Positions 32,452 through 43,400 are shown, counted from the first letter of the stretch. The stretch: DNA of 64,000 nt from Prorocentrum cordatum (GCA_963575745.1 CAUYUJ010021068.1:57527-121526); one strand, 5' to 3'. Notes: generated from the letters alone by a model not told the origin. Made by a program: numbers and translations.

Positions 32452-32828
32452 TTCGCATGCATGGGGGGCCCCATCCGAGTGGTTCGGTCAAATTTTTCCC
32501 AGCGTGGCGCCACGAGGGTCCCCGCACGGTTCGTCAGCCAGCTCATTGAAATAAGACAGAGTGGATGCACCGGGCTCTCGTTGTTGCTTGCTTCTGAAGC
32601 GCCTGCGTGCTTCGCACATTATCATCTGCGCGAGGGAAGGATATCCCATTCAGTGGGGTGGTGTCTCTGAAAGGATGGGTTCATCCTGGCGTCGTGGGCG
32701 CGATCAATCAACTGCTGTGGTCGCGAAGCAACAGCGCACCGCGGTAGTGGATTGGCTCTGCAGGTTTCCCCGCCCATCCTGGGCGGGTTCTCAATGGCAA
32801 GGTTGGGTTGCGTGTTTCACCGTTCACA
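32452..32828. other. No gene recognised
   Basis: Unique sequence between the inverted-repeat element and the protease fragment. Confidence 0.4.
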
Positions 32829-32995
32829 GACTCTCCAGCGAGCCAAATGCTGCTCTCAGTCTCCCAGGTGGTGGGTCCGACCGCGTGGCGAAGTCCGATA
32901 CCCACAGACAGGCAGGCAGCGCTGCCATTACCTGGGGCCGAGCTGCGACTCCTGGCAGGTCCTGACCAACGACGGCGATGTCCATGATTCCAGTA
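32829..32995 (+). pseudogene. Decayed fragment of the aspartic protease N-terminal region
   Basis: AGCGAGCCAAATGCTGCTCT, then CAGTCT, at 32839 matches the functional gene's AGCGAGCCACATGGTGCTCT near 29156. After divergence and indels, ACTCCTGGCAGGTCCTGACC at 32949 matches AGTCCTGGCAGGTTTTGACT (29239); the peptides are SWQVLTNDGDV and SWQVLTNYNDV. The two conserved blocks lie in different frames and the catalytic region is absent. It is a partial duplication that has lost function. Confidence 0.65.
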
Positions 32996-33770
32996 TGAAG
33001 CCCGGACAGCGATTCAGGGCACCATGTGCCGCGCGCTGCGCGCCGATGCAATTCGTTGAAAGCGGTGCCAGGCGATGCCGACCAGAGCATGTCAATGCAA
33101 ACCAGTGCAACGCACCGCTCGGGTGAGCGCTGCAGAGCAGGTGCAATGCAGAGTTAACGGGTATCAGTTCTAAAGCAGTTCACTGGCAATGCGCGGCGCA
33201 ACTCACATGCACAGCCTATGCACCCAGAGGCCATGGCCCTCGGACGCAGCTCATGGGCGGGCACTTTGGGCGGAGGCTATGGCGCGGCTCACGGGCGCAG
33301 CCTGCGGCATCCAGAAATCCCTGGGCAGGCGCAATCGACGGGCGCAACCTGCGGCGCAACTGTGGTGCGCAAACCGCGGCACTCCGAAGACCCACGGCCG
33401 TCACCTGTGGCGCAGCCTGTGGGCGCAGCATGCGGTGCAGTCCACGGGCGCCGCCTGCGGCACTCCGCTCCCGGGCCCTCGGGTGCAGCCCACGGCCTCA
33501 GCCTGCGGCACAGATCGTGGGCACAGTCTATGGCCCGCCCCCACGCCGCAGTCCTCGGGACCTCGTGCCCAACTGCACGAAACAAGAAGCAGGTTGGTGG
33601 CCCAGGCCTCGTTCTGGCCAGCAGAGGTGGGAGAAAGGCGCCCCCTCGTCGCCACGGCTGGACGCGGCTCGAACAACTAGTCAGTCTCGACCCTGGGAGG
33701 GGTCTGGGGACTGAATTGGAGCGGATGTGCCTTCGTCCCCCACCTCTTGACCGAGGAGAGGACGAAGAGG
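32996..33770. other. GC-rich degenerate minisatellite, no gene
   Basis: From about 33180 to 33560, GCGGCRCAGCCTGYGGC-like motifs recur at irregular short spacing. Long frames on both strands across it are Ala/Arg/Gly-rich and not credible. Confidence 0.5.
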
Positions 33771-33775
33771 AGGAA

Positions 33776-33805
33776 TATGATGAAGATGAAACTGATGATG
33801 ATGAA

Positions 33806-33897
<92 letters not shown>

Positions 33898-33899
33898 GA
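33776..33899. repeat. (GAT)n microsatellite
   Basis: Pure GAT repeats of about 120 bp that run into the assembly gap. Confidence 0.95.
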
Positions 33900-33900
33900 T

Positions 33901-34000
33901 NNNNNNNNNNNNNNNNNNNNNNNNNNNNNNNNNNNNNNNNNNNNNNNNNNNNNNNNNNNNNNNNNNNNNNNNNNNNNNNNNNNNNNNNNNNNNNNNNNNN
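33901..34000. other. Assembly gap (100 N)
   Basis: Exactly 100 N bases between a GAT array and a GGAG array. The round number suggests a placeholder of unknown true size. Confidence 0.99.
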
Positions 34001-34141
34001 AGGGAGGGAGGGAGGGAGGAGGGGGAGGAGGAGGAGGAGGAGGAGGAGGGAGGAGGGCAAAGAGGAGGAGGAGGAGGAGGAGGAGGAGGAGGAAGGACTG
34101 CAAGGAGGAGGAGGAGGAGGAGGAGGAGGAGGAGGAGGAGC
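34001..34141. repeat. (GGA)n/(GGGA)n tract
   Basis: Homopurine repeats directly after the gap. Confidence 0.95.
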
Positions 34142-34289
34142 CAAGACGCTGCAATGAGGGCCACCTCGGGCTTGGAAGGAGCTCTAGACCTTGGGCCGTT
34201 CCTCGGCTCTTGGTCGGGGAGCCTCTGCGTGGCCGAGGCTAGCCGTGGCCAGATAGGCTCCCTCGTTCTTTGTAGGCAGCGTCCCTTGT

Positions 34290-35273
34290 GGTAGCACGAT
34301 GGCTGAAGTGGAACGGACCTCAGCGTAAGTCGGCCTGCAACCAGACCTCTGAAAAACTATTCGCACTGCAAATATGTTTCGAGCGAGGACGTGTTTTTTT
34401 CCTAATTGAATTGAAGCGGTAAACCAGCTACGGAACTGAGATATATACCAATCGATAAAACATGATGAGGAACACCAATCTAATCTATCTGGATGTCTGA
34501 AATCCTTCCGCGGAGGAATATTCGAACCTATTGACAAGAGTATGGGGACGGTTTCTCTACTACAACCCGCTGGATTAAAAGTGGATGCCGTGGGGATCGA
34601 TGAAGCCACGGTTGACCTCCCGTTAGGCCACGGGGCCCCGGGACAATGTTGGACTCGGGGCCGAGTCTGGAATTTCAGATGCGTCTCCCCCCCCTTTTAA
34701 TATCTATAACGGCCAAATGGGGTCAGCGTCTGAACATGTGATTCCGCCTGAGACTTCCGCCCAGAACATCAGATCGCCTTCAAGGGCGATCTGAAAATTT
34801 GCCGCGGCATCTGAAAGTGGCGATTTTGCGTGGGACTTCCGCATAACAACAAGTCGGATCCATCTTCATACCGCTTGAGAGCGGCGATATCGCCTGAGAA
34901 TTCCTCGCAGGGTATTTTCCGACCGCTTTTCACACCGCCAAGAAGTGGTGATTTCGTTTGGGCTGTCCTAACAACCGCGCGTCGCGTCCACCCCTGCGTC
35001 GCCGTTCCACCGTTCGGGTCACGACTCTGTCTAGGAGTTACTTGCGATCGATCGAAGGTCGAAGCTTGAGTTTTTTTGTTTTAATTGGCGAAGACCCAGG
35101 GGTCGTTCCCTGCCACAGAGCCAATCACCACTTTTTAATCCAGGGGTTGGTATGTTTGACCATTTTGGAGTATGGTTTGGGCCAGTTTTCATTTTTCGTT
35201 TCACGCCCGCCTGCATGAGGGCATGCCCGACCTGATGGTAGCACGATGGCTACGGCGGAACGGACCTCAGCGT
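34290..35273. mobile_element. 910-bp insertion with GTCGGGC-type ends between 37-bp direct repeats
   Basis: GGTAGCACGATGGCT plus GGAACGGACCTCAGCGT occur at 34290-34326 and 35237-35273, identical except for three or four central bases. The insert begins AAGTCGGCCTG and ends GAGGGCATGCCCGACCTGA, matching the TIRs of the short family; GGAGGAATATTCGAAC at 34514 and GTATGGGGACGG at 34540 are also family signatures. On the plus strand the left junction reads CAGC|GTAAGTCGG, a perfect GTAAGT donor, and the right one ends CCTCAG|CG. It is probably an enlarged introner-like copy. Minus-strand frames also align across the repeats, so the host-gene orientation is open. Confidence 0.6.
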
Positions 35274-36103
35274 GGGGGAGGCGGGAGTGCAGGCCACCAG
35301 GCTTGGCCTGGACACCAGAGGCGAGAGTGGTGAGCGGAGGCGCAGGACGTGCGACTGCGGAGAAGGACGGGCGGGGCAGGAATGGGGGAGGTGGGCGTGG
35401 GCGGGGAGAAGCAGAGGGCAGCACGAAGGTCTTCGTGGTGTGTTCGGTGAGTTGACCAACCTTCAGCACCAGGTTCGGCGGCGAGCCCAGGGGAGAAACG
35501 AGATGGGGCAGGCCTTCTCAGATGGCGGCGGGGCTTCTCAGAAGGCCTCGCGCCTTCTGAGAAGACGTCTGCGTCTTCGGAGAATGCTTGGACGGCTTCT
35601 CAGAAGGCTGGAGGCCTTCGGAGCCTTTTTGAGACTCCCCGCCCCCTTCTGCTTTCACCCCCAGTCTCGTCGCCAACAAGTGGAAGGTTGCAGTCCGTTC
35701 CTCGACTGCACGGGCTCTGTGCCCTTCCTGCGCTGCTGTCGTGATCCGCCTTGTCCTCCTCAGCGGCTGCCGCGCTGTCGCGGGGGCTCTTTGTGACCCC
35801 TGCCGCGCTCCCCGCGTCTGGCAGGTCACTGCGGTGTCGTCGCACACGGCGGCTCTCCTGCAGAGCGTGATGAGGACGAAGTCTTCGGCGCGCCCCACTC
35901 CCGCACGGGCACGACGTGGGTGTGCGTGTGCGCTGTTGCTGCCGCCTATACTCGCCTCGACCGAACAACGGCGCGGGGCACTTGGCTCTGTCTCTCTCTC
36001 TCTCTTTCTGTGCCTCTGTCACTGTCGCTCTACCTCTGACCCTCTCCCCTCGCTGTGAGTGCACGTACATTTGCACCAGTGGCACATGCGTGTCCAGGCT
36101 TAT
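35274..36103. other. Unassigned; possible exon and a 13-bp-stem palindrome
   Basis: The plus-strand frame 35272-35796 continues from the right direct repeat (VGEAGVQATRLGLDTRGE..) and could be an exon if the preceding insertion is spliced. No domain is recognisable. CTTCTCAGAAGGC at 35534-35546 and its complement at 35552-35564 form a perfect hairpin inside a cluster of CTTCTCAGAAG motifs. Confidence 0.3.
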
Positions 36104-36233
36104 ACAAGTCGAATTGTGGTCACGCACGTCGTTGGAAATATGAGACAATCGAAGAGTGTGCAGCAGCATCTGGTCACACATTTGTCGATGTATGCTGCAA
36201 TTGTGGTGATCAAGCCTGCCTGAACACCATTGC
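36104..36233 (+). CDS. Possible Cys-rich exon
   Basis: The frame reads through YETIEECAAASGHTFVDVCC and NCGDQACLN, then meets GTAAGTGATT, a consensus donor at 36234. Five cysteines in a short stretch suggest a small disulfide-bonded or metal-binding module. The acceptor could be CCAG near 36093 or ACAAG at 36109. No partner exon was identified, and the product is unknown. Confidence 0.3.
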
Positions 36234-36239
36234 GTAAGT

Positions 36240-36655
36240 GATTCTGTTAAGCAATTGCTTTGAATAAGCATGTCTAGACTACACGTTTGCATGCATAGGT
36301 CCAATTTCGTTGAACCTTTTTCTCCCAAAGTCATCAGACACAAGTGTTGAACATGTCAGCTGATGTAACTTACATGCCAATAACATGCGTTTTGCACGCT
36401 CGCCAACGCCACGATTCATCTGACCGGATGTCAGTAACAGTAGAGGGAGTTTATTTAGTAGCAGACAGTTGTTCGCGCATGCCGTTGGTACAACACCGTG
36501 CGTACAGCATGTCGTCGCCCCTCGAGTGTCTAGCCCGATCGACTGGTTTCCTCAGTGCGGCGTGCGGCCCTGGCCCTTGTTGATCCCGGACGTCTCCTAT
36601 TCTAGGCCTGCCTTGTTGTGGAACTTGTGAGGTGCGTGTCAGGCTACGAGCGATA
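36240..36655. other. No gene recognised
   Basis: AT-richer unique DNA before the microsatellite. Confidence 0.4.
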
Positions 36656-36659
36656 CATG

Positions 36660-37391
36660 TACGTGCAGGTGTGCATACATTTACACTTCTGCGTCATACA
36701 TATAGATAGATACACTCATCTACGCATATACACCTTCACATACCTGCATACATACATACGTACATTCACACACATACACACATACATACATACATGCAAA
36801 CGCATGTAGATATGTACATACACATCAATGAATCCATACATCCATACATACATACATTCACACACACATTCACATAAATACATACATACATACATGTTTT
36901 ATTGCACACACATGCGTACATCCATACACATACGCATACACACGTACACACACCGACATACGTACACATACATATACATATACATGCATACAAAAACACA
37001 TACATACATCCATACAATCAACATACATACATACAGTTACACACATCCGCACACACGCACACATACATACATGCATCCATCAATTCACACATCCACACAT
37101 ACGTGCGTGCAAACATACATACATGCATGCACACACATACATACATACATACATGCATTCATACATACACACATACATACACACATACATACATTTATAC
37201 GTCCATACATTCATCCATCTATCCATACATACATACAGACTCACATATTTACATGCCCACATGCCTGAATGGAGGATGTATCGGGTGCCGCGGCAAGTGA
37301 GGAAGACTTGTATACGACATACTCACATACCTGCAGACATGCATTCGTACGTACACGCATACATAAATACATACATACATACATACATACA

Positions 37392-37427
<36 letters not shown>

Positions 37428-37562
37428 TACATACTACTACATGCATACATTCGTACATGCATGTGCACACATACATACATACATACACACATACATACAA
37501 ACATGCATGCATGCATTCATGCACATACACATACACGTACACACATACACATACACAAACAC

Positions 37563-37599
<37 letters not shown>

Positions 37600-37612
37600 T
37601 ACATATACACAT
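36660..37612. repeat. (ACAT/CATACA)n microsatellite, left flank of the retroelement
   Basis: ACATACATACAT, CACACATAC and, at 37395-37428, ACTTACTT repeats. The last part is pure ACACAT, the same unit that resumes at 47746 on the other side of the 10-kb element. Confidence 0.95.
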
Positions 37613-37669
37613 GCTTCTTCTTATCCCCATCGCGCCCGCTGATTGCAGTCGTCTGCAGCTTCTCGGCCC
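37613..37669 (+). repeat. Split direct repeat A1
   Basis: GCTTCTTCTTATCCCCATCG through CTTCTCGGCCC, identical to 47481-47537. It marks the left end of the element, directly after the ACACAT microsatellite. Confidence 0.92.
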
Positions 37670-38065
37670 GAGCTTGCCCCGCTTCGGCCCCCGCCGCCCC
37701 TCCCGCGCCCGCGCGACCAGGGGCGCCGGGAGCCTGCGCCGGCCCCCGCTGCTCAGGTGTCCATCGACTTCTACGCGGCGGCGGCTTTCTTCTCGGACCA
37801 CGCGTGGGCCGCCGCCCAAGGCGGTGGTCCACTCTCCCCCCTCGAGCGCGGTATTGCACGGGGCCCACTTTCCCGTCAATCCGTTCTCGTGTGGGGCGAG
37901 CCCGACTGCGCCGAGCAGCCAGTCGGTGACGGCACGGGGTTGCCTCCCTGTTCGGGTTGGCTCGCGCCACTCCTTCCTGCACGCCGCTTGCCTGCAGGCG
38001 GGGCGCTCGCGCGCCCCTCAGGCCACCTGTCCTACAGGCGCCTGTCGCCAACGGCCTCCTGGCCC

Positions 38066-40438
38066 ATGGCGTCCGCGGCTGCACCCCCAGCTTTCCGCGG
38101 TACCGACCCGCCGCGCTGGTGCCCCCCGACGGGCCCGCCGCCTCCTCTGCAGCAAAACCTTCCTCCACCTCCCCCTCCTTTCTCCCGCCATTCTTCCCCT
38201 TCTTCCTCTGGGGTGGCGGAGTTGGAGACTCATGGGAGGACCGGAGGAAGGAGAGGTGGAGCTTGCACGCCATGTGCTGCGGCACCTGATCAGTCCAATG
38301 TCTCACGAGGTGCTCCGGCGCACAGCTCCTACGCCCGCCTCCCGATGGCCCCAGACGGCGCACTGTCTCTGCCTGCCAGTCGTGCCGCCAGCGAAGCCAC
38401 TGCCGATGAGAGCATCCCTCAGAGCCGCCCGTCAGAGGGCACAGGCGCCAACGGTGCGAAGACAACCGCGCTATGGGTGGAGGAGCCGGAGTTGGTGGAC
38501 CCTTCTAACCTCCACCTCCCCGCTACTCCTTCTCCTCCCCTCGCCGCCTCGCCCTGGCTCAACCTTGATGCTTGGCGGAGCAGCCCTCGTGCGGACACCT
38601 GTGGCTTCGAGGTCGCTGAAGGCTTTTCCTGTCCCGCGGGGTGGGGCGCCGGCGGCGCTACGACGATTCCGCCCTATCCTGGCTGGGACGCTCCAGCGCG
38701 CGAGCCGCCCGACTTGCCTGGGCTGGCGAGTACGGTGCAACGCCCCCGCCCGCCTCCAGGGCTGGATCCTCCACCGCTTTCCATGAGCTTGCAGGCGGAC
38801 TCGCCGCCAGGCTTCGCTGGGCTGGAGGGCGCCCCGCTCGCGATGGGGCCGTTCCCCACTCTCGCTGACGTGGAGGCTGGTGCTCGCGTGCCCCCGTCAA
38901 ATTCCATGATCGCCATCGCTCCGACATATGGGGTTCACCTGTCAGGAGGTGCCAACTCGCAGTGGACTTTCATCGAGAAGCACGTTTCGCACCCTCTGGT
39001 GCGCACTTCCTTTCTGCCGCCGATGCACGCGTGGGACCCGCACACGGGCTCCGACATTCAGAGCGTGGCTCCGCCACCAGGCTTCGCCGGCTTGGAAGCT
39101 GGCGCACGGGTGCCGCCTTTGGTCGACTCCCGCGCGTCCGATGCAGCGGGTGGGGGTCCGTGGCTTAGCGGCGAGCGTCTGCCGTGCACCGGGTCGTCGC
39201 CACTGCCGTTTTGGCGCCCCACGGCCGCCGTCGGTGACCGCGCGGCTGGCGGAGCCGCCGTGAGTGCGGAGTCGCCTCCTGTCGGTGGTGGCTCGCCTTC
39301 CCACGTCGGGCGGGTTGGGCCGCCGCCGGGCCTCGCCGACCCACAGGCGGGAGTTCATGCGCACCCGTCTCTCCTCCCTAGCAATGTTCGCCCGGCCTCT
39401 TTGACTGCACAACCGAACCTGGAGTCCGCCGCCGTGGCGCCGCCGTCGACGCACGTCTGCGCGACCGCTGCCTTGGTTGGGACTCCGGCGCTTGTCAGCA
39501 GTATTCACCTGGTCGCTACGCCAGGCGGTGCCTCGACGGCTCGGTGTCACCATTCACCGCCTGGGCTCGTGGCGCTGTCGGGTCCCGAGGCCTGGTGTGC
39601 GGGTCTGCCTCTGGACCTCGCCGGTTTGGATGCGGGTGTGCGGATGCCGCCGTCGCGCTATCCATGCTCGGCCGTTGTTGAGGTGGGGGTTCCCATGCTT
39701 GGTGCTGGGTCCCACCAGTGGGCCTTCGATTCGGGGCGAACCGTGATCCCGTTCTTGCGGACCCCGCCCTCGCCTCCGGCGCAGCCTCCTGCGCTCGGTG
39801 CCACTCGTTCATGCTTCCGCGACATTTCGCAGACGCTCGGTCTAAGCGGGGGTCCATCCACGCCCCCGATGGGCCCGCCGCGCCACGATGTGGCGGTTGC
39901 ACTGGAGCCAGGCGCCACCGCTGGTGCATCCTGGGCGGCCCGCGCAGCGGTTGCTCGCGAGTCATCCTCGACGCCCCCCCTGCTGCCACGATGGGGGTCG
40001 GTGGGCGGGGGGTCGCTTCGAGCGCTTCGGACGCGGATTCTGCTCCCAGACGCGCCACTGGCGGGCCCCCAGCGATGTTCGGGGGACCCCCTGCTGTGCA
40101 CGCAGTCTCGCTTGCGAGCAGTCCCACCACAGCGAGGGCGCCCACTGCCATCGGTAGCGTGGTGGACGCGCCAGAAACGCCCGTCCGCAGTGCCTCGACC
40201 GAAGCTGCGATCCCCACGCCTCGGGGCGCTTGCACTCGGAACGCAGCGGGCACTCAAGCAGCGGGATCACCTCCAGGCCTCATCGGCCCCGCCGCGGGCT
40301 CCTCGGGTGAAGGCGTCGCCGCAGCCGCTGCCATTGCAGCGAGGCCCCGACGCTTCTCGTGCAATCGGATCCAGGGCCCCGTCGCGTCGATCCCTGCCCG
40401 CGCTCGCGAGCGCCTGCTGGCCGACCCTCGTGGTCTGA
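38066..40438 (+). CDS. Gag-like Pro/Ala-rich ORF1 of the retroelement
   Basis: The frame is open from just after a TGA at 37640, but its first ATG is at 38066 (MASAAAPPAF); translation could also start upstream by another route. The 790-residue product is rich in Pro, Ala, Gly and Ser and carries at least four degenerate repeats of the type PPGFAGLEAGARVPPS, near 38809, 39073, 39319 and 39559-39655. There is no zinc knuckle. By position it should be the structural (nucleocapsid-like) protein, though sequence alone does not prove that. The 3' 450 bases (after about 39980) change character to Arg/Pro-rich, and the pol frame becomes the better coding frame there. The true ORF1 product may therefore end or shift near 39974. 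Confidence 0.6.
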   Translation: MASAAAPPAFRGTDPPRWCPPTGPPPPLQQNLPPPPPPFSRHSSPSSSGVAELETHGRTGGRRGGACTPCAAAPDQSNVSRGAPAHSSYARLPMAPDGALSLPASRAASEATADESIPQSRPSEGTGANGAKTTALWVEEPELVDPSNLHLPATPSPPLAASPWLNLDAWRSSPRADTCGFEVAEGFSCPAGWGAGGATTIPPYPGWDAPAREPPDLPGLASTVQRPRPPPGLDPPPLSMSLQADSPPGFAGLEGAPLAMGPFPTLADVEAGARVPPSNSMIAIAPTYGVHLSGGANSQWTFIEKHVSHPLVRTSFLPPMHAWDPHTGSDIQSVAPPPGFAGLEAGARVPPLVDSRASDAAGGGPWLSGERLPCTGSSPLPFWRPTAAVGDRAAGGAAVSAESPPVGGGSPSHVGRVGPPPGLADPQAGVHAHPSLLPSNVRPASLTAQPNLESAAVAPPSTHVCATAALVGTPALVSSIHLVATPGGASTARCHHSPPGLVALSGPEAWCAGLPLDLAGLDAGVRMPPSRYPCSAVVEVGVPMLGAGSHQWAFDSGRTVIPFLRTPPSPPAQPPALGATRSCFRDISQTLGLSGGPSTPPMGPPRHDVAVALEPGATAGASWAARAAVARESSSTPPLLPRWGSVGGGSLRALRTRILLPDAPLAGPQRCSGDPLLCTQSRLRAVPPQRGRPLPSVAWWTRQKRPSAVPRPKLRSPRLGALALGTQRALKQRDHLQASSAPPRAPRVKASPQPLPLQRGPDASRAIGSRAPSRRSLPALASACWPTLVV

Positions 40439-43400
40439 GCCCCTCTCCGTCCCCACTGGTAGGCATGCGCCCCTCCAGCGATGCTGTTGCGGCCCCGCAG
40501 GGAGGGGTTCGTGCCGCCGGTGGAATGTCAGGAGCGGGCTCGCCCGCGGCGGACACGACGCCCCGCGATGCGGTCCCTGCGCTCCGCTCTGGTCGAGGAG
40601 TCGCTTTCGCCGCGGGCTCCTCGGATGAATGCGTCGCCGCAGCCACTGCCACTATAGCGCGGCCCCGTCGCCGCTCGGCCTCCACCAACAGCAACCCCGC
40701 ACTCCCCGCCTTCAGGCTCCGACGTGTTCGTAGGGTCCGCACTCGGCGTGGAGGACGGCGGGGTCGTGGGGCCGCCGATGGTAGCTGCTGTACAGCTCAC
40801 GCTCCAGCCCATGCTGGTGCGACTGCCTCGTCTACGGACGCCCTCGTCGGTGCTTCAGAGGCCGCTTCTGGGGCCCGTGCTCCAGGGAGCCGCAGTTCGC
40901 TGGTGCAGGTGGCGGCGGGCCCTTGCCGCGCCGCTTCCGCCGGCTCCCAGGCCGCCGGCGATGCCGCCCTCCATGGCGGCGCATCCCAACACAGGGGTGG
41001 ACGCACGCGCCCTGCGTGCCCTGGCCGAGGGCTCACGCAGCGGCGAGTCGCTGAAAGCGACGACGCTGCTGCTGCCAAGCGTGCCTGGGCTGAGCGAGGC
41101 CGTGAGAGTAGGCACGCGCTCCTCCAGCGATGCTGTTACGGCCCCGCAGGGAGGAGCTCGTGCCGCTGTCGCGACTCTCGCTCTACCCCCGGCTCCCCCT
41201 CAGGGCCGAGTGGCCAGTTTGGCCAGTTTCACCATGCTGCCGGAGTCCATGCCGTCGGTGACTCAGACGCGCCGTCCTTCGGTTCTATCGGTTCTGGTGG
41301 CAGTGGGAAGCCCCTTCGAGGTGACCTGTCCTCAGGGGTCACAGCCGCTCCACAGGCCCCTCGATTTGACTTGTCCTCAGGGGCCGCTGCCAGTTCCGAA
41401 CCCTCTCGCGTTGATTCGCCCGCAGGGGATTTAGACCCGAGGTCGTCTGCACCTGCCAGCACCACGCCATGCCATTCTGGTCGGTTTCACCGCGGTGCTG
41501 AGGCCCACGCTCCTGGGGCTTCAGCCCGTGCCAGCACGGGCATTGGCAGATCTGCGCCCTTCGTGGCCGATCTGTCCGCCTTGCTGCGCCTGTTCCCAGG
41601 CGCCAGCATCGACGTCACCCACTGGGCCGCTGCTCTTGCCCAGGTCGGGATGGGGACTCGATGCTCCCTTGCCGCTTTTACCCGCACTTCCCTCTGCGCG
41701 CCGGATTGGGACGACTCGTACCTGTCGGAGTCGGTTCCCCGCGATCCATGGCCGTGCCCTCCGTCGCCGCCTTTACCGCCGCCGCCTGGCCACCTGTCGG
41801 GTCGCGCGCGTGGGCGCTGGCGTGTGAGGCGCGCCGCCCGCACGTTGTCGCAGCATGCTGTTGTTGCGCTCAACTGGCTCACCCTGGGCCATCCGAGCTT
41901 CGCTCCCGCCGAAGCCAAAGTGCGGGCAACGGTCACACCCTGCCAGGAGGGTATCCGCAGTCGCCTCGAGCGTCTGTGTCGGATCGCAGTTCGCCTTGCC
42001 CGCGGCGGCAAGAGCGACCTTGGTCGAGCTTTCGCTAAGTTCGACTCTACCGAAGTCTCGCTCCATGGCCTGGCCACCCATGTCGCAGCTCTTGAGGCTT
42101 CTTTCACATCCTCTTCCCAAGTGCCCGCCCCCATGCGGCAACTCCCCGTCAGCGCGACGCCCTTGGCTAGCTCGTTGGCGGCCGCGGCAGGCTGGGACTC
42201 CACCCAGGCTGAGCCTTTCGACCTTCGGGTCCAGGCGTCCCGCATCAAGTGGGATTACTCGCCTACGTTTGATCCCACTCCGTACTTGTCCGACCTGGTA
42301 CGTTCCGCCTTTCACGACCCCGACGTCATGCGGCTACCAGAGGACGAGTGGCCTTCGGGCTTTTCGGGTGCTCGTGTGCACATGGACCGCGAGCAGCTCT
42401 GGGAGCTCCTGCGCAAGTGGGACTCTTGTGGCGCCCTGTATCTGACTCCCTCCGACAACCTCGCCTGGGACGAGGCTTGTGGAGCGTTCAGGGTCCCGAA
42501 GGACGAGGCTTATGACCGTCTCATCCTGAACCCGACGGTAGTAAACAGTCGTTGCAACAGCGTGTCCTCCAGCACTCAACGCCTTGGCCAGGGTTTCCTT
42601 CTGTGCCGCCTGGGGCTCGCGCCCGGGGAATGGCTGGTGGTCTCATGCGACGACCTGCGCGAGTTCTACTACACGTTCAAGGTCCCGCCCGCTCGTGCTC
42701 GCCGCAACGCCCTCCGTGTCAAGCTCCCCAGCTCGCGGTTCAGAGGCTTCGACGCGTGGCGGGAGGACCTTGAGGGGTTGGACGTTTCTCCCTGCCTTAA
42801 TGCGCTGGCCATGGGTGACAACATGGCAGTGGAAATCGCCAACTCCGCACACGAGGGCGTGCTGCGCAGCTTCGGCGCGCTCCGGCCTACCGAGCAGGCG
42901 GTGCATCGTCTGCCGTTCCCTCGGGGGCCGTACGTCGAGATGTTAAACATCGACGACCACACGGGCTTTCAGAAGCTCTCGTGGCGCGGGAGCGCCCCGC
43001 GCCCCGACGACCCGACACGCCGCGACAGGGAGGTCTTTGCTGCGTGCGATCGCGGCTACCCCCGGGTGGGTCTCATTCAGCACCCCGGGAAGAGAGCCAG
43101 GGGCGAGACCCACAAAGTCGTTGTCGGCGCCGAGGTGGAAGGCAGGATCGGCATAGTGTGTGCTCCCCTGGTTCGCACTGTGGCCCTTTGCCGCCTGACT
43201 CTGATCCAGGTGTTCCTCGGTCGCTCGACCCGGGCGTTGTTGAGCTCGCTCGTGGGCTGTTGGGTGCAGGTGTTTTTGTATCGACGTCCCATCTTGTCGA
43301 TATTCACTCACATCTACACCTTCATCTCGACTCTTCCCGACGACGGGCTTGAGTATGAGCTTCCGTCTTCGGTTCGCGACGAGTTGCAAGCGTGCACGTA

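Noticed and set aside
35239-35257. SL-like CCGTAGCCAT on the minus strand
   Set aside because: Ten bases match and then the match stops. The sequence is part of the 37-bp direct repeat, whose other copy lacks the match, so chance is more likely.
37269-38786. 505-codon frame running from the microsatellite into the retroelement
   Set aside because: It starts upstream of the element in ACAT repeats and is replaced by the better-supported ORF1 frame. Its openness reflects GC-rich, stop-poor DNA.
39718-39720. The ATG at 39718 as the true start of pol
   Set aside because: ORF1 is still the better coding frame there. The pol frame becomes convincing only after about 39974, so the ATG is probably not used.
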